Source: CAYGZT01 sp964354445 (GTDB lineage: Bacteria > Patescibacteriota > Minisyncoccia > UBA6257 > JAGOQP01). From it: DNA of 30,862 bases. Positions within the stretch are counted from its first letter, which is position 1, and each line of letters opens with the position of its first letter. The translations under genes and the position numbers were made by a program. Shown here piece after piece: positions 14,081 to 21,667 of this stretch. The stretch is taken from assembly GCA_964354445.1 (NCBI GenBank), contig CAYGZT010000024.1, forward strand, positions 1 to 30,862, in the 5' to 3' direction. A model generated the notes under the pieces. That model ran no database searches. It was not told the origin of the DNA and saw nothing but the letters and a program-made list of their open reading frames with translations.

Positions 14081-14655
14081 AAACAGATACGGTTACGACA
14101 TCGCTGTACAAGCGCTATACCCAACACATAGTTCCCCAACTGGCTGATGAGCTCGGGATTAAAAACAGGCACGCGGTACCGCGTCTTGAACGCGTCGTTA
14201 TCAACACCGGCATCGGGAAAATTTCACAAAGGCCCTCGTTTGAGGAAAAAATTCTGCCGTGCATTATCGGCGATTTGGCGGCTTTAAGCGGCCAGAAGCC
14301 GGCACCGCGAGCCGCAAAGAAATCAATTGCCGGATTTAAACTAAGGCAAGGACAGATCGTCGGTCTTGCAACGACATTACGAGGGAAACGCATGTACGAC
14401 TTTATCGAAAAAGTCACTGCAATCGTGCTCCCGCGTGTCCGGGACTTCCGCGGTATCGACTTGAAAAACGTTGACCGTAACGGTAATCTCAACCTCGGCC
14501 TCCGCGACCAGTTTGTTTTCCCCGAAATCAGCGCAGACGTTTCAAACACTGAGTTCGGCATCCAAATAACCCTTGTCACACAGGCCCGATCCCGCGATGA
14601 AGCGCTTGTGCTCTATCGCAAGCTTGGTTTTATGTTCAAAAAGAAAAAGAACTGA
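14077..14655 (+). CDS. rplE: 50S ribosomal protein L5
   Basis: L5 binds 5S rRNA and contacts P-site tRNA. The 192-residue product has YKRYTQHIVPQLADELG, the VPRLERVVINTGIGK signature, and FKLRQGQIVGLATTLRGKRMYDF, then FRGIDLKNVDRNGNLNLGLRDQFVFPEI. I take the ATG overlapping the rplX stop (ATGA). Length is slightly above the usual 180. rpsN starts one base after the stop. Confidence 0.97.
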   Translation: MKTDTVTTSLYKRYTQHIVPQLADELGIKNRHAVPRLERVVINTGIGKISQRPSFEEKILPCIIGDLAALSGQKPAPRAAKKSIAGFKLRQGQIVGLATTLRGKRMYDFIEKVTAIVLPRVRDFRGIDLKNVDRNGNLNLGLRDQFVFPEISADVSNTEFGIQITLVTQARSRDEALVLYRKLGFMFKKKKN

Positions 14656-14656
14656 C

Positions 14657-14842
14657 ATGGCAAAGAAATCCGTTATCGCACGAGCAAAAAAGAAGCCAAA
14701 GTTCTCAAGTCGGATTGTGAGACGCTGTTTTCGCTGCGGCCGCAAGCACGGCTATTTGCGCGATTTCAACCTGTGTCGGATATGTTTTCGTGAAATGGCC
14801 TCGCGCGGTGAAATCCCCGGCATCAGAAAGTCATCGTGGTAA
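14657..14842 (+). CDS. rpsN: 30S ribosomal protein S14, zinc-binding (type Z)
   Basis: S14 binds the 3' major domain of 16S rRNA. The 61-residue product begins MAKKSVIARAKKKPKF and has the zinc ribbon Cys24, Cys27, Cys40, Cys43. It ends GEIPGIRKSSW, the hallmark of the short zinc form. The ATG is at 14657, one base after the rplE stop; an upstream in-frame start lies within rplE. The gene's place between rplE and rpsH is standard. Confidence 0.97.
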   Translation: MAKKSVIARAKKKPKFSSRIVRRCFRCGRKHGYLRDFNLCRICFREMASRGEIPGIRKSSW

Positions 14843-14860
14843 AAAAAATCACTTATCTTT

Positions 14861-15241
14861 GTGTACATCAATCTTCTCACACAACTTGTCAACATTCAGC
14901 GGGTACATAAAGAGTGCCTGAAGTTTCCGTACTCGACGATGGACGAGCACGTGCTGGAGATTCTCGAACGCCACGGTTTTGTAAAAAAGTTCGAGCGAAA
15001 GGGACGGGGAGCAAAGAAATACTTTGAAATCACGCTGCGGTATGATAACGACGAGGGAGTTATCAACGGCGTGCAATTCTTGAGTAAACCTTCCCGCCGT
15101 CTCTTTATAGGATATCGTGATCTCAAACCGGTCCGACAGGGACATGGTACTGCGATTCTCTCGACGCCGCAGGGTATCATGACGTCATCAGACGCGAGGA
15201 AAAACAAAGTGGGCGGACAGTTGCTGTTTAATATTTGGTAA
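14861..15241 (+). CDS. rpsH: 30S ribosomal protein S8 (GTG start)
   Basis: S8 is a key assembly protein and in E. coli the spc-operon repressor. The 126-residue product aligns with S8 from the first helix (INLLTQLVNIQRVHKE) to the C-terminal GIMTSSDARKNKVGGQLLFNIW, which is diagnostic. The only suitable start in frame is the GTG at 14861, since the rpsN stop region precedes it. It is the one clear GTG start among ribosomal genes here. It follows rpsN by 18 bases, which are A-rich and carry no SD. Confidence 0.95.
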   Translation: MYINLLTQLVNIQRVHKECLKFPYSTMDEHVLEILERHGFVKKFERKGRGAKKYFEITLRYDNDEGVINGVQFLSKPSRRLFIGYRDLKPVRQGHGTAILSTPQGIMTSSDARKNKVGGQLLFNIW

Positions 15242-15248
15242 CCGCCGT

Positions 15249-15794
15249 ATGTCAAAGATAGGCAAAAGACCTCTCAAAATTCCCGATGGCGTTTCCGTCA
15301 CTCAAACCGACGGCGCACTTCACATTTCGGGGCCGAAGGGCACTCTCGCGGTCAAAGTTCTTGAAGGAGTGCACGTTGATATATCTTCGGACACCATCAC
15401 GCTGACCGCTCCTGTAAAGAATAAGCAGTCTCTCATGAACTGGGGTACGCTGCGCGCACTTATCGGCAACGCACTGACGGGTGTTACACAAGGATTTTCC
15501 AAAACACTGGAAATCGAGGGAGTCGGCTATAAAGCATCCGTTGAAGGAAGCGATCTCGTGCTCAAAATAGGTTTCTCGCACGTCGTGCGCTTTCCTATCC
15601 CTGAGAGCGTGTCAATAGTAGTAGACAAGAATATCATTACGGTTTCGGGGATTGATCTCTGTGTAGTGGGACAGACTGCCGCTCGCATCAGAAAATTCAA
15701 GAAACCGGAACCCTATCTTGGAAAAGGAATACGCTACAGCGGCGAGGTCATTAGGAGAAAAGCCGGTAAGAAAGCAATTACCGGAACCGCATAA
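15249..15794 (+). CDS. rplF: 50S ribosomal protein L6
   Basis: L6 lies near the factor-binding site and the sarcin-ricin loop. The 181-residue product starts MSKIGKRPLKIPDGV and has both repeated alpha/beta domains. The family C-terminus KKPEPYLGKGIRYSGEVIRRKAGK is present. Length is normal. It begins 7 bases after rpsH and ends 12 bases before rplR. Confidence 0.97.
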   Translation: MSKIGKRPLKIPDGVSVTQTDGALHISGPKGTLAVKVLEGVHVDISSDTITLTAPVKNKQSLMNWGTLRALIGNALTGVTQGFSKTLEIEGVGYKASVEGSDLVLKIGFSHVVRFPIPESVSIVVDKNIITVSGIDLCVVGQTAARIRKFKKPEPYLGKGIRYSGEVIRRKAGKKAITGTA

Positions 15795-15806
15795 AACAGC
15801 CACGAC

Positions 15807-16148
15807 ATGAAAAACATTCGCATGCGCAATAAAACAAGAGAGCGCCGGGCAGCACGCGCTCGATCACGCATCAGAGGAACAGCACAGTGCCCGCGATTAA
15901 CCATTTTTAAAAGCAACCGATACCTATATCTTCAGCTTATTGACGACCAGAAAGGACATACGATTGCAAGCGCATCGACACGCACGCCCGAACGGAAACC
16001 GAGCGTCGCCGACGCCATCAACCGGTTGGCACACGCTGTTTCAGACGCAGCCGTGAAAGCAGCGGTGCTCGACCGCGGTTATTACAAATACCACGGCATT
16101 ATCAAAACGGTTGCCGACACATTGCGCAAGAAAGGTGTGGCGATATAA
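15807..16148 (+). CDS. rplR: 50S ribosomal protein L18
   Basis: L18 binds 5S rRNA. The 113-residue product has the basic N-terminus (MRNKTRERRAARARSRIRG), the strand RLTIFKSNRYLYLQLIDDQKGHTIASAST and the terminal DRGYYKYHGIIKTVADTLRKKG, all family features. Length is close to typical. It lies between rplF and rpsE as expected. Confidence 0.96.
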   Translation: MKNIRMRNKTRERRAARARSRIRGTAQCPRLTIFKSNRYLYLQLIDDQKGHTIASASTRTPERKPSVADAINRLAHAVSDAAVKAAVLDRGYYKYHGIIKTVADTLRKKGVAI

Positions 16149-16156
16149 CCATCATT

Positions 16157-16702
16157 ATGTATCAATCCAAAGGGCCCATCCCTCAAAACAAAGAAGGAGC
16201 CGAAGCGCCCAAGCGATCTTTCCCAATGCGTCAAAGTCGTGCACGCCGCAGTGCCCGGACCGCCGCACCCCGCAGTGAATTCAAGGAAAAAACCGTTGAT
16301 TTGCGCCGTGTTGCCCGTGTGGTCAAAGGAGGAAAACGTTTCTCATTCCGCTGCACGCTGGTTATCGGTGATGAAAAAGGAAGGGTCGGCGTCGGCATCG
16401 CAAAGGGAATGGATGTTGCCCGAGCAATCGAAAAAGCACGAAATCAGGCAAAAAAGAACTTATTCACCGTTGCGCTGGCCGGAACAACACTCAAGCACGA
16501 GGCGCGCGCAAAGTTCAGCGCCGCGCGCGTAATCCTGAAGCCAGCACCCAAGGGATCGGGCTTGCGCGCTGGCGGCTCGGTACGTGCCGTCCTTCTGATG
16601 GCGGGTGTACAGGATGCATCCGCCAAATCAATTGGCCGCACCAAGAACAAGCTCACCAACGCACTGGCGACCGTAAAAGCGCTCAAGCAGATAAGAGACT
16701 AA
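16157..16702 (+). CDS. rpsE: 30S ribosomal protein S5
   Basis: S5 guards the mRNA entry site and affects fidelity. The core runs from about residue 46: VDLRRVARVVKGGKRFSFR, then GDEKGRVGVGIAKGMDVARAIEKA, and PAPKGSGLRAGGSVRAVL with AGVQDASAKSIG. Residues 1-45 form a basic, proline-containing extension. The gene ends 17 bases before rplO; the rpmD (L30) gene that usually lies between them is absent. Confidence 0.97.
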   Translation: MYQSKGPIPQNKEGAEAPKRSFPMRQSRARRSARTAAPRSEFKEKTVDLRRVARVVKGGKRFSFRCTLVIGDEKGRVGVGIAKGMDVARAIEKARNQAKKNLFTVALAGTTLKHEARAKFSAARVILKPAPKGSGLRAGGSVRAVLLMAGVQDASAKSIGRTKNKLTNALATVKALKQIRD

Positions 16703-16719
16703 AGAACGCTTTCAACGAT

Positions 16720-17145
16720 ATGTTTCTTCACACGCTCAAACCAAAAACAAGATCTAAAGGCAAAAAACGCGTCGGCAGAGGCGGAAAACGCGGTACGTAC
16801 TCCGGCCGCGGCCAGAAAGGTCAGAAGGCTCGCGCCGGACATCGCATCAAACCTGCAGAGCGGGAAATAATCCGACGCACCCCAAAGCTTCGGGGATTCA
16901 GCAACAAACCCAAAGACCAGCCCGCCGTTGTCATCAACCTGCGGCAACTTAATAACATTCCGGACAAGGTCATCACGCTTTCGGTGCTTGTGCAACGGCA
17001 TCTTGTCAGAGACATGCACGCGAAGGTAAAAATCTGCGCCTCTGGAGAGCTCAGGTCACCCAAAGACATTGTCGGGATTCCGGTATCCCGTACCGCCCAG
17101 GAAAAAATTAAGCGTGCCGGCGGATCATTTAACCTTTCAGTATGA
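16720..17145 (+). CDS. rplO: 50S ribosomal protein L15
   Basis: L15 is a late-assembly protein. The 141-residue product shows the glycine-rich basic N-terminus (KRVGRGGKRGTYSGRGQKGQ, then KARAGHRIKPAER), the RGFSNKP segment and C-terminal TAQEKIKRAGGSF. Length is normal. Its TGA overlaps the secY ATG (ATGA), which suggests translational coupling with secY. Confidence 0.97.
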   Translation: MFLHTLKPKTRSKGKKRVGRGGKRGTYSGRGQKGQKARAGHRIKPAEREIIRRTPKLRGFSNKPKDQPAVVINLRQLNNIPDKVITLSVLVQRHLVRDMHAKVKICASGELRSPKDIVGIPVSRTAQEKIKRAGGSFNLSV

Positions 17146-18416
17146 TTGCAAAAATTCTTCAGATCATCCGGATCAAGGATATCAGAAACAAGGTGCTGAT
17201 TGTTCTGCTGTGGCTGCTGATATTCCGACTGCTGGCGGCCATTCCGATTCCTGACGTCGATGTGCTGCGCCTCAAGCAGTTTTTTGCCAATAACCAGCTA
17301 TTCGGATTTCTCAATATTTTCTCCGGAGGCGGGCTTTCCAATCTCTCCATCGTCATGCTGGGAGTGGGACCTTACATCACCGCAATCATCATCATGCAAC
17401 TGATGACCATGATTTTCCCGCGCCTCAAAGAGATGTATTACGAAGAGGGGATCGTGGGACGCACGAAATTCTACCGCTTCTCAAAGTATCTGACGGTACC
17501 TATGTCCTTTCTGCAGTCGTACGGATTTATGAACATCCTGATTTCGCAGGGAGTTTTGCCGCAAGTTTCAACGCTGATATTGTTCAGAGACGCATTTCTT
17601 ATTACCGCCGGCACTATGGTGTTGGTGTGGATCGGCGATCTTATCACCGAACAGAAAATCGGTAACGGGGTTTCCATCCTCATTTTCGCGGGTATCGTAT
17701 CAAGCATTCCAACGACTCTCCAAAAGTTGGCTATTTCGTTTGATACTGCGACACTGGTTACGTATGTCACGTTCGCCTTCATCGCACTACTGGTTATTGC
17801 AGGCGTGGTCTACATCAACGAGAGTGAACGCAAAGTCCCTATCACCTATGCCAAACGCGTGCGCGGCATCAAAATGTACGGCGGCGCATCAAGCTACCTT
17901 CCGTTAAAAGTCAACCAGGCGGGTGTTATTCCCATCATTTTTGCCATTTCGGTGCTTCTGTTCCCGCAATTTCTTGCGCAGGCGTCAACAATCGTTTCAC
18001 GGGAGTTTTCCCTTAAAATGACCGCGTGGGTGCAAAACCTGTTTGCCAACCAATACCTGTACGCTGCGTTATACTTTGTGCTGGTTGTAATCTTCACATA
18101 CTTCTATACCTCTCTTACCTTTGACCCCAAAGAAATCGCAAAAAATCTCCAGCGTTCAGGAGGATTCATCCTGGGTATCAGGCCGGGTGATTCAACCTCG
18201 ACATATTTGGCACGGATTATCGCACGCATCACGTTGTGGGGGGCAATCTTTCTGGGATTGATTGCAATCCTGCCCAACTTGACCCGCATGGCGACCGGCA
18301 TTCAAATACTCACCATCGGCGGCACGGCGCTCCTCATTGTCGTTTCCGTCGCGCTCGAGATTCTGCGACAAATCAACGCTCAATTGGTAATGCGGGAGTA
18401 CGAGGGGTTCGAGTAG
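17142..18416 (+). CDS. secY: Preprotein translocase subunit SecY
   Basis: SecY is the pore of the Sec translocon in the plasma membrane. The 424-residue product has about ten hydrophobic segments in the family order. Visible signatures are IRNKVLIVLLWLLIFRLLA with PIPDV, FLNIFSGGGLSNLSIVMLGVGPYI (plug region), GNGVSILIFAGIV, and PITYAKRVRG with YLPLKVNQAGVIPIIFA. The C-terminal loop FDPKEIAKNLQRSGGFILGIRPG is also typical. Length is normal. It is the last gene of the S10/spc unit and is followed by a strong terminator. Confidence 0.97.
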   Translation: MIAKILQIIRIKDIRNKVLIVLLWLLIFRLLAAIPIPDVDVLRLKQFFANNQLFGFLNIFSGGGLSNLSIVMLGVGPYITAIIIMQLMTMIFPRLKEMYYEEGIVGRTKFYRFSKYLTVPMSFLQSYGFMNILISQGVLPQVSTLILFRDAFLITAGTMVLVWIGDLITEQKIGNGVSILIFAGIVSSIPTTLQKLAISFDTATLVTYVTFAFIALLVIAGVVYINESERKVPITYAKRVRGIKMYGGASSYLPLKVNQAGVIPIIFAISVLLFPQFLAQASTIVSREFSLKMTAWVQNLFANQYLYAALYFVLVVIFTYFYTSLTFDPKEIAKNLQRSGGFILGIRPGDSTSTYLARIIARITLWGAIFLGLIAILPNLTRMATGIQILTIGGTALLIVVSVALEILRQINAQLVMREYEGFE

Positions 18417-18437
18417 CAACAATAAACTACGGTCAAG

Positions 18438-18467
18438 AAAACGGCCTCGCTGAGCGGGGCCGTTTTT
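18438..18467 (+). terminator. Rho-independent terminator after secY
   Basis: Bases 18438-18450 pair with 18454-18466 in a 13-pair stem (one G-U) with a TGA loop, and the T-run continues to 18467. It lies 21 bases after the secY stop and ends the long ribosomal unit. Its last bases overlap the proposed -35 of adk. Confidence 0.92.
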
Positions 18468-18495
18468 GCGCCATTCATCATGCGTGTGGTATCAT
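18466..18495 (+). promoter_or_regulatory. adk promoter, apparently leaderless
   Basis: TTGCGC (18466-18471), an 18-base spacer and TATCAT (18490-18495), with TG one base upstream of the -10 (18487-18488). Only 6 bases separate the -10 from the adk ATG at 18502. The transcription start would then fall on or next to the ATG. Confidence 0.6.
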
Positions 18496-18501
18496 CTGTA
18501 T

Positions 18502-19212
18502 ATGGCGAAACACTTTTCCCACAAAAAAGCGATCATTATTATCGGTCCGCCCGGCTCGGGCAAAGGAACGCAGGCACAGCTGACTGCACAGCACTATGAT
18601 GCAATCCACTTTGACATGGGGCGATACCTTGAGGGACTTTTTTACTCGGAAGAGAAGAGCAAAAACGACCCCCAACTCCAAAAAGAAAAGAAAAACTTTG
18701 AAACCGGTGAACTCGTGTCTCCGCCGTTCGTACTCAACGTGCTTCAGCAAAAAATCCTCAACTACTCAAATGCAAACGTAAGTGTCATCTTCAGCGGCAA
18801 CCCGCGGACCGTGTACGAAACGATTGGTGACGATAAAACGCCCGGTGTATGTAACGTGCTTGAAGCCGCATACGGCAAGGAACATGTTGTCGTGTTTCAC
18901 TTCATCGTCGCCGGTCAGACGTCCGTGGAACGCAACAGTACGCGAAAGATATGCTCGGTGTGTGCAACTCCTCTTCTGGGAATTTTAAAACTTGATCTTG
19001 TGCAGTGCCCCTTTTGCGGCGGAATTTTAAGAACCAGAACGCTGGACAAACCTGATGTCATTGAGGAACGCTTGAGAGAATACGAGAAACAAACGCTTCC
19101 GGTGATTGGTGAGATACAAAAACGCGGCTATGCCGTCCATCAGATTGACGCCGCACCCATGCCGTTTGAGGTATTTGCATCGATCCAGTCGGTGCTGGAT
19201 GCCCAGATCTAG
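18502..19212 (+). CDS. adk: Adenylate kinase, divergent, with zinc lid
   Basis: Adenylate kinase interconverts ATP+AMP and 2 ADP. The 236-residue product has the P-loop GPPGSGKG (15-22) and a Cys4 lid (Cys151, Cys154, Cys169, Cys172). Two usual motifs are altered: the AMP-site FDGFPRT reads FSGNPRT (97-103), keeping Arg102, and ISTGD reads IHFDMG. This places it in the family but away from standard Adk, so another nucleotide specificity is possible. I use the ATG at 18502 because the P-loop then lies near residue 15, as usual. Its place after secY and before map is the classic adk location. Confidence 0.85.
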   Translation: MAKHFSHKKAIIIIGPPGSGKGTQAQLTAQHYDAIHFDMGRYLEGLFYSEEKSKNDPQLQKEKKNFETGELVSPPFVLNVLQQKILNYSNANVSVIFSGNPRTVYETIGDDKTPGVCNVLEAAYGKEHVVVFHFIVAGQTSVERNSTRKICSVCATPLLGILKLDLVQCPFCGGILRTRTLDKPDVIEERLREYEKQTLPVIGEIQKRGYAVHQIDAAPMPFEVFASIQSVLDAQI

Positions 19213-19227
19213 GTGTTTTGGGGAACG

Positions 19228-19236
19228 TGCTACAAA
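19228..19236 (+). promoter_or_regulatory. Candidate -10 of map, 6 bases before ATG
   Basis: TGCTACAAA (19228-19236) resembles an extended -10, and the ATG of map is 6 bases further on. No good -35 is seen. It lies 15 bases after the adk stop, so map may also be read through from adk. Confidence 0.35.
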
Positions 19237-19242
19237 TCCGAA

Positions 19243-20004
19243 ATGATTCACCGCAAATCAAAAAAGGAACTCGAAGTTCTTAAAGAATCGGGGCGTATTC
19301 TGGCGATCATTTTGGGAGAATTAAAGAGCCGTATTGCTCCAGGCGTCCGATTGTCCGAATTGGACATGCTGGCGCGTAAAAAAGCAAAAGAATTTGATGC
19401 ACATCCCTCTTTTTTGGGTTATCAACCGGAAGGATCGTCAAAACCGTATCCAGCGGCGCTGTGTGCGTCACTCAACGACACTATCGTCCACGGTCTTCCC
19501 ACCGACTACGCCCTGCGCGACGGTGATGTTCTTTCCATAGACATGGGAATAACCTACAAAGGACTCATCACCGACGCGGCATTTACGGTCGCCGTCGGAA
19601 AGGTGCCACCTGCAGCACGAGCTCTCATTACTTCAACCAAAAAAGCACTCGAAGAAGCGATCACAACCGCAAAGCTGGGAAAGACACTGGGCGATATTGG
19701 ATGGGCTATAGAGCGCCGCGCACACAAAGACGGACTGAAGGTGATCAAAAATCTCACCGGTCACGGCGTCGGCTATGAGCTTCACGAAGATCCCGTCGTG
19801 CTCAACTTCGGCAGGAAAGGCATGGGCCCGGATCTGACGGACGGTATGGTTCTTGCCATCGAACCCATGCTCTCTCTTTCAAGCGAACGTGCCATCCGCC
19901 ACAAAGATGACAGCTATGTAACCGCTGACGGTTCGCTGGCTGCTCACTTTGAACATACTGTCGCCATTACAAAGAACGGAACCGTTATTCTCACCGCACA
20001 TTGA
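19243..20004 (+). CDS. map: Methionine aminopeptidase, type I
   Basis: This enzyme removes the initiator methionine from new proteins. The 253-residue product has the full metal site: Asp100, Asp111, His174, Glu207 and Glu238, in the contexts SIDMG, TDAAF, GHGVG, AIEPM and FEHTV. His83 (IVHGLP) is also kept. There is no N-terminal zinc-finger or SH3 extension, so it is the type Ia form. I prefer the ATG at 19243 (MIHRKSKKE) over longer non-ATG starts. It lies 30 bases after adk. Confidence 0.96.
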   Translation: MIHRKSKKELEVLKESGRILAIILGELKSRIAPGVRLSELDMLARKKAKEFDAHPSFLGYQPEGSSKPYPAALCASLNDTIVHGLPTDYALRDGDVLSIDMGITYKGLITDAAFTVAVGKVPPAARALITSTKKALEEAITTAKLGKTLGDIGWAIERRAHKDGLKVIKNLTGHGVGYELHEDPVVLNFGRKGMGPDLTDGMVLAIEPMLSLSSERAIRHKDDSYVTADGSLAAHFEHTVAITKNGTVILTAH

Positions 20005-20058
20005 CATAGGCCAATAAGCGGGGTAAGGTTTTGACGAGCCTTAAAGAAAGGGGGTCGT

Positions 20059-20217
20059 ATGACGGTCGTGGTTTTTCTGGCAACGCTTATCGTTTTTGCC
20101 GTTTTGCAAACAATGGGACTGTCGCCGCTCGCCGCAGTGCTCGTCGTCGCCGGCATATGGACGGCGGGGACGCTCTACTTCCTGTACACCATCAATCGCA
20201 TCTCGCTCATTGAATGA
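20059..20217 (+). CDS. 52-residue membrane peptide
   Basis: A small gene in the 285-base gap between map and a glycosyltransferase gene. The peptide begins MTVVVFLATLIVFAVLQ and has two hydrophobic stretches (about residues 3-19 and 23-44), then a short polar end (INRISLIE). It would be a two-helix membrane protein. An SD-like AAAGGGGG lies just upstream, one of the few in the window, which supports translation. No family is recognised. A weak hairpin and T-run follow. Confidence 0.65.
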   Translation: MTVVVFLATLIVFAVLQTMGLSPLAAVLVVAGIWTAGTLYFLYTINRISLIE

Positions 20218-20218
20218 G

Positions 20219-20248
20219 GGCGCCTCTCAAGCGTCTTCTCTTTTTTAT
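20219..20248 (+). terminator. Probable terminator after the 52-residue gene
   Basis: GGCGC and GCGTC can pair (one G-U) around a 7-base loop, followed by a pyrimidine-rich stretch ending in six Ts. An alternative stem GAGG/CCTC overlaps it. The stem is short, so the call is moderate. Confidence 0.45.
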
Positions 20249-20263
20249 GGGATATTTCTGGGT

Positions 20264-20269
20264 TATACT
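20264..20269 (+). promoter_or_regulatory. Candidate -10 of the GT2 gene
   Basis: TATACT lies 20 bases before the ATG at 20290. The place of the -35 is occupied by the T-run of the preceding hairpin (around 20241-20246), giving only a weak match. The predicted leader is about 14 bases. Confidence 0.5.
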
Positions 20270-20289
20270 GAAGATATAACACATCACAT

Positions 20290-21054
20290 ATGAAAACGGG
20301 ATTGAAGGTAAAAAAACCTCACCTTTCGGTCATTATCCCCGCATATAACGAGGTTAAGCGGTTGCCGCTGACGCTGATCGACATCGATAAGCATCTTGCA
20401 GCAGTAAAATTTCCATACGAGATTATCGTGGTGGACAATAATTCGACCGACGGAACGGTCGCAGTCGCCCAGCGGATGGCGTCCTTGATGAAAAACACCA
20501 AAGTTATCGAGTGCACTACTCAGGGAAAAGGCGCCGCGGTACGAAAAGGAATGCTGGAATCACAGGGAGAAATTCGCCTGTTCACCGACGCCGACAATTC
20601 CACGTCCATTACACACTTCTTTTCGATGGAACATTATTTCAAAGAAGGGTATGACGTCGTCATCGGATCACGCGATGTCAAGGGAGCTCGTCTCGAACCG
20701 CCGCAGCCATGGTATCGGCGGCTCTTGGGCAATATGGGCAACCTCTTCATCCAACTTATGCTTCTTTCCGGCATCAAAGATACGCAATGCGGGTTCAAGA
20801 TATTTTCCGAAAGGGCCGTGGCGGTAATCTTTCCAAAGATGACGATCGTCGGCTGGGGATTTGACGTTGAAGTGTTATCACTTGCACGCAAACAGGGATT
20901 CAAAATCAAAGAGGCCCCCGTCACATGGAAGAACAGCGCGTTCTCTCTTGTTAAGCCGAGCGGGTATCTTGCCGTGCTGGTTGAGGTCGTCAGAATCTGG
21001 TGGCGCTTCAAGCGTAAGCGATACGCTCTCACTCCCGTTGCCGATGGATCGTAA
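20290..21054 (+). CDS. Family 2 glycosyltransferase, DPG/DPM-synthase type
   Basis: The 254-residue product is a GT-A glycosyltransferase that probably adds a sugar to a polyprenyl phosphate. Motifs seen: SVIIPAYNE (13-21), IIVVDNNSTDGT (45-56), GKGAAVRKGML (79-89), the metal-binding DAD (100-102) and the acceptor-site region DTQCGFKIF. There are no transmembrane segments at the C-terminus apart from a weakly hydrophobic AVLVEVVRIWW stretch, so it resembles soluble ALG5/DPG-synthase-like enzymes. The lipid-linked sugar it makes would be a natural donor for GT39-type enzymes such as those in this window. Exact sugar unknown. Confidence 0.88.
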   Translation: MKTGLKVKKPHLSVIIPAYNEVKRLPLTLIDIDKHLAAVKFPYEIIVVDNNSTDGTVAVAQRMASLMKNTKVIECTTQGKGAAVRKGMLESQGEIRLFTDADNSTSITHFFSMEHYFKEGYDVVIGSRDVKGARLEPPQPWYRRLLGNMGNLFIQLMLLSGIKDTQCGFKIFSERAVAVIFPKMTIVGWGFDVEVLSLARKQGFKIKEAPVTWKNSAFSLVKPSGYLAVLVEVVRIWWRFKRKRYALTPVADGS

Positions 21055-21056
21055 TG

Positions 21057-21085
21057 TTGACTTTACGAGCCCGAACGGGTATAGT
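21057..21085 (+). promoter_or_regulatory. Promoter of greA
   Basis: TTGACT (21057-21062), a 17-base spacer and TATAGT (21080-21085). Predicted start is near 21092, about 29 bases before greA. A second -10-like stretch (TTATAAAAT, from 21102) lies closer to the ATG and could be another start. Confidence 0.75.
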
Positions 21086-21120
21086 TCCGCCCAATCGTTG
21101 GTTATAAAATACTGTGCTTC

Positions 21121-21585
21121 ATGCCGCAGGTATACGTAAGCAAAGAAAAACTCGAAGAGCTGCAAACACGTTTGCAGGAATTGAAAACGACACGCCGTTT
21201 TGAAATTGCAGAACGTCTCAAGAAAGCCAAAGAGTACGGGGATCTCTCCGAAAACTTCGAATACGCTCACGTCAAAGAGGAGCAGGAAAAGCTTGAACGG
21301 GAGATTTTTGAGCTTGAACAACTGACCAAGAATGCCCGCATCATCACCAAATCCCGAAGCAAGGAAACGGTCACGGTCGGCTCCACCGTAACGGTTAAAT
21401 CGTCTGCAACGGGAAAAATCACGCTCACCATCGTCGGATCGGAGGAAACTGACCCTTCTCAAAACAAGATTTCAAACGTTTCGCCCATCGGCAAAGCACT
21501 GCTAGGGCATCGGGCGGGAGAAATGGTGGGAGTCATAACGCCCAAAGGAAAGAAGGTGGAATACACCATCCTCAACATCGAATAG
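21121..21585 (+). CDS. greA: Transcription elongation factor GreA
   Basis: GreA enters the polymerase secondary channel and rescues backtracked complexes by cleaving the nascent RNA. The 154-residue product has the N-terminal coiled coil (about 5-75, with the tip acidic segment near GDLSENFEYAHVKEEQ) and the C-terminal FKBP-like domain (TVGSTVTVK, then SNVSPIGKALLGHRAGEM). Length and order are normal. A terminator follows the stop after 24 bases. Confidence 0.96.
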   Translation: MPQVYVSKEKLEELQTRLQELKTTRRFEIAERLKKAKEYGDLSENFEYAHVKEEQEKLEREIFELEQLTKNARIITKSRSKETVTVGSTVTVKSSATGKITLTIVGSEETDPSQNKISNVSPIGKALLGHRAGEMVGVITPKGKKVEYTILNIE

Positions 21586-21609
21586 CGTCGGGAAATAGGA
21601 AACGTGCCG

Positions 21610-21632
21610 CGCTTCTTTTGGAGCGTTTTTTT
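21610..21632 (+). terminator. Rho-independent terminator after greA
   Basis: CGCTTC (21610-21615) pairs with GGAGCG (21620-21625), with one G-U pair and a TTTT loop, followed by seven Ts (21626-21632). The T-run runs straight into the extended -10 of lysS. Confidence 0.75.
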
Positions 21633-21640
21633 GTTATACT
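21632..21640 (+). promoter_or_regulatory. Extended -10 promoter of lysS
   Basis: TGTTATACT is an extended -10 of type TGnTATACT. The -35 position is occupied by the greA terminator stem and matches poorly, as is allowed for extended -10 promoters. Predicted start is near 21647, about 21 bases before the ATG. Confidence 0.65.
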
Positions 21641-21667
21641 GAAAGGAGGTTAGACAAGAACCGCTCC

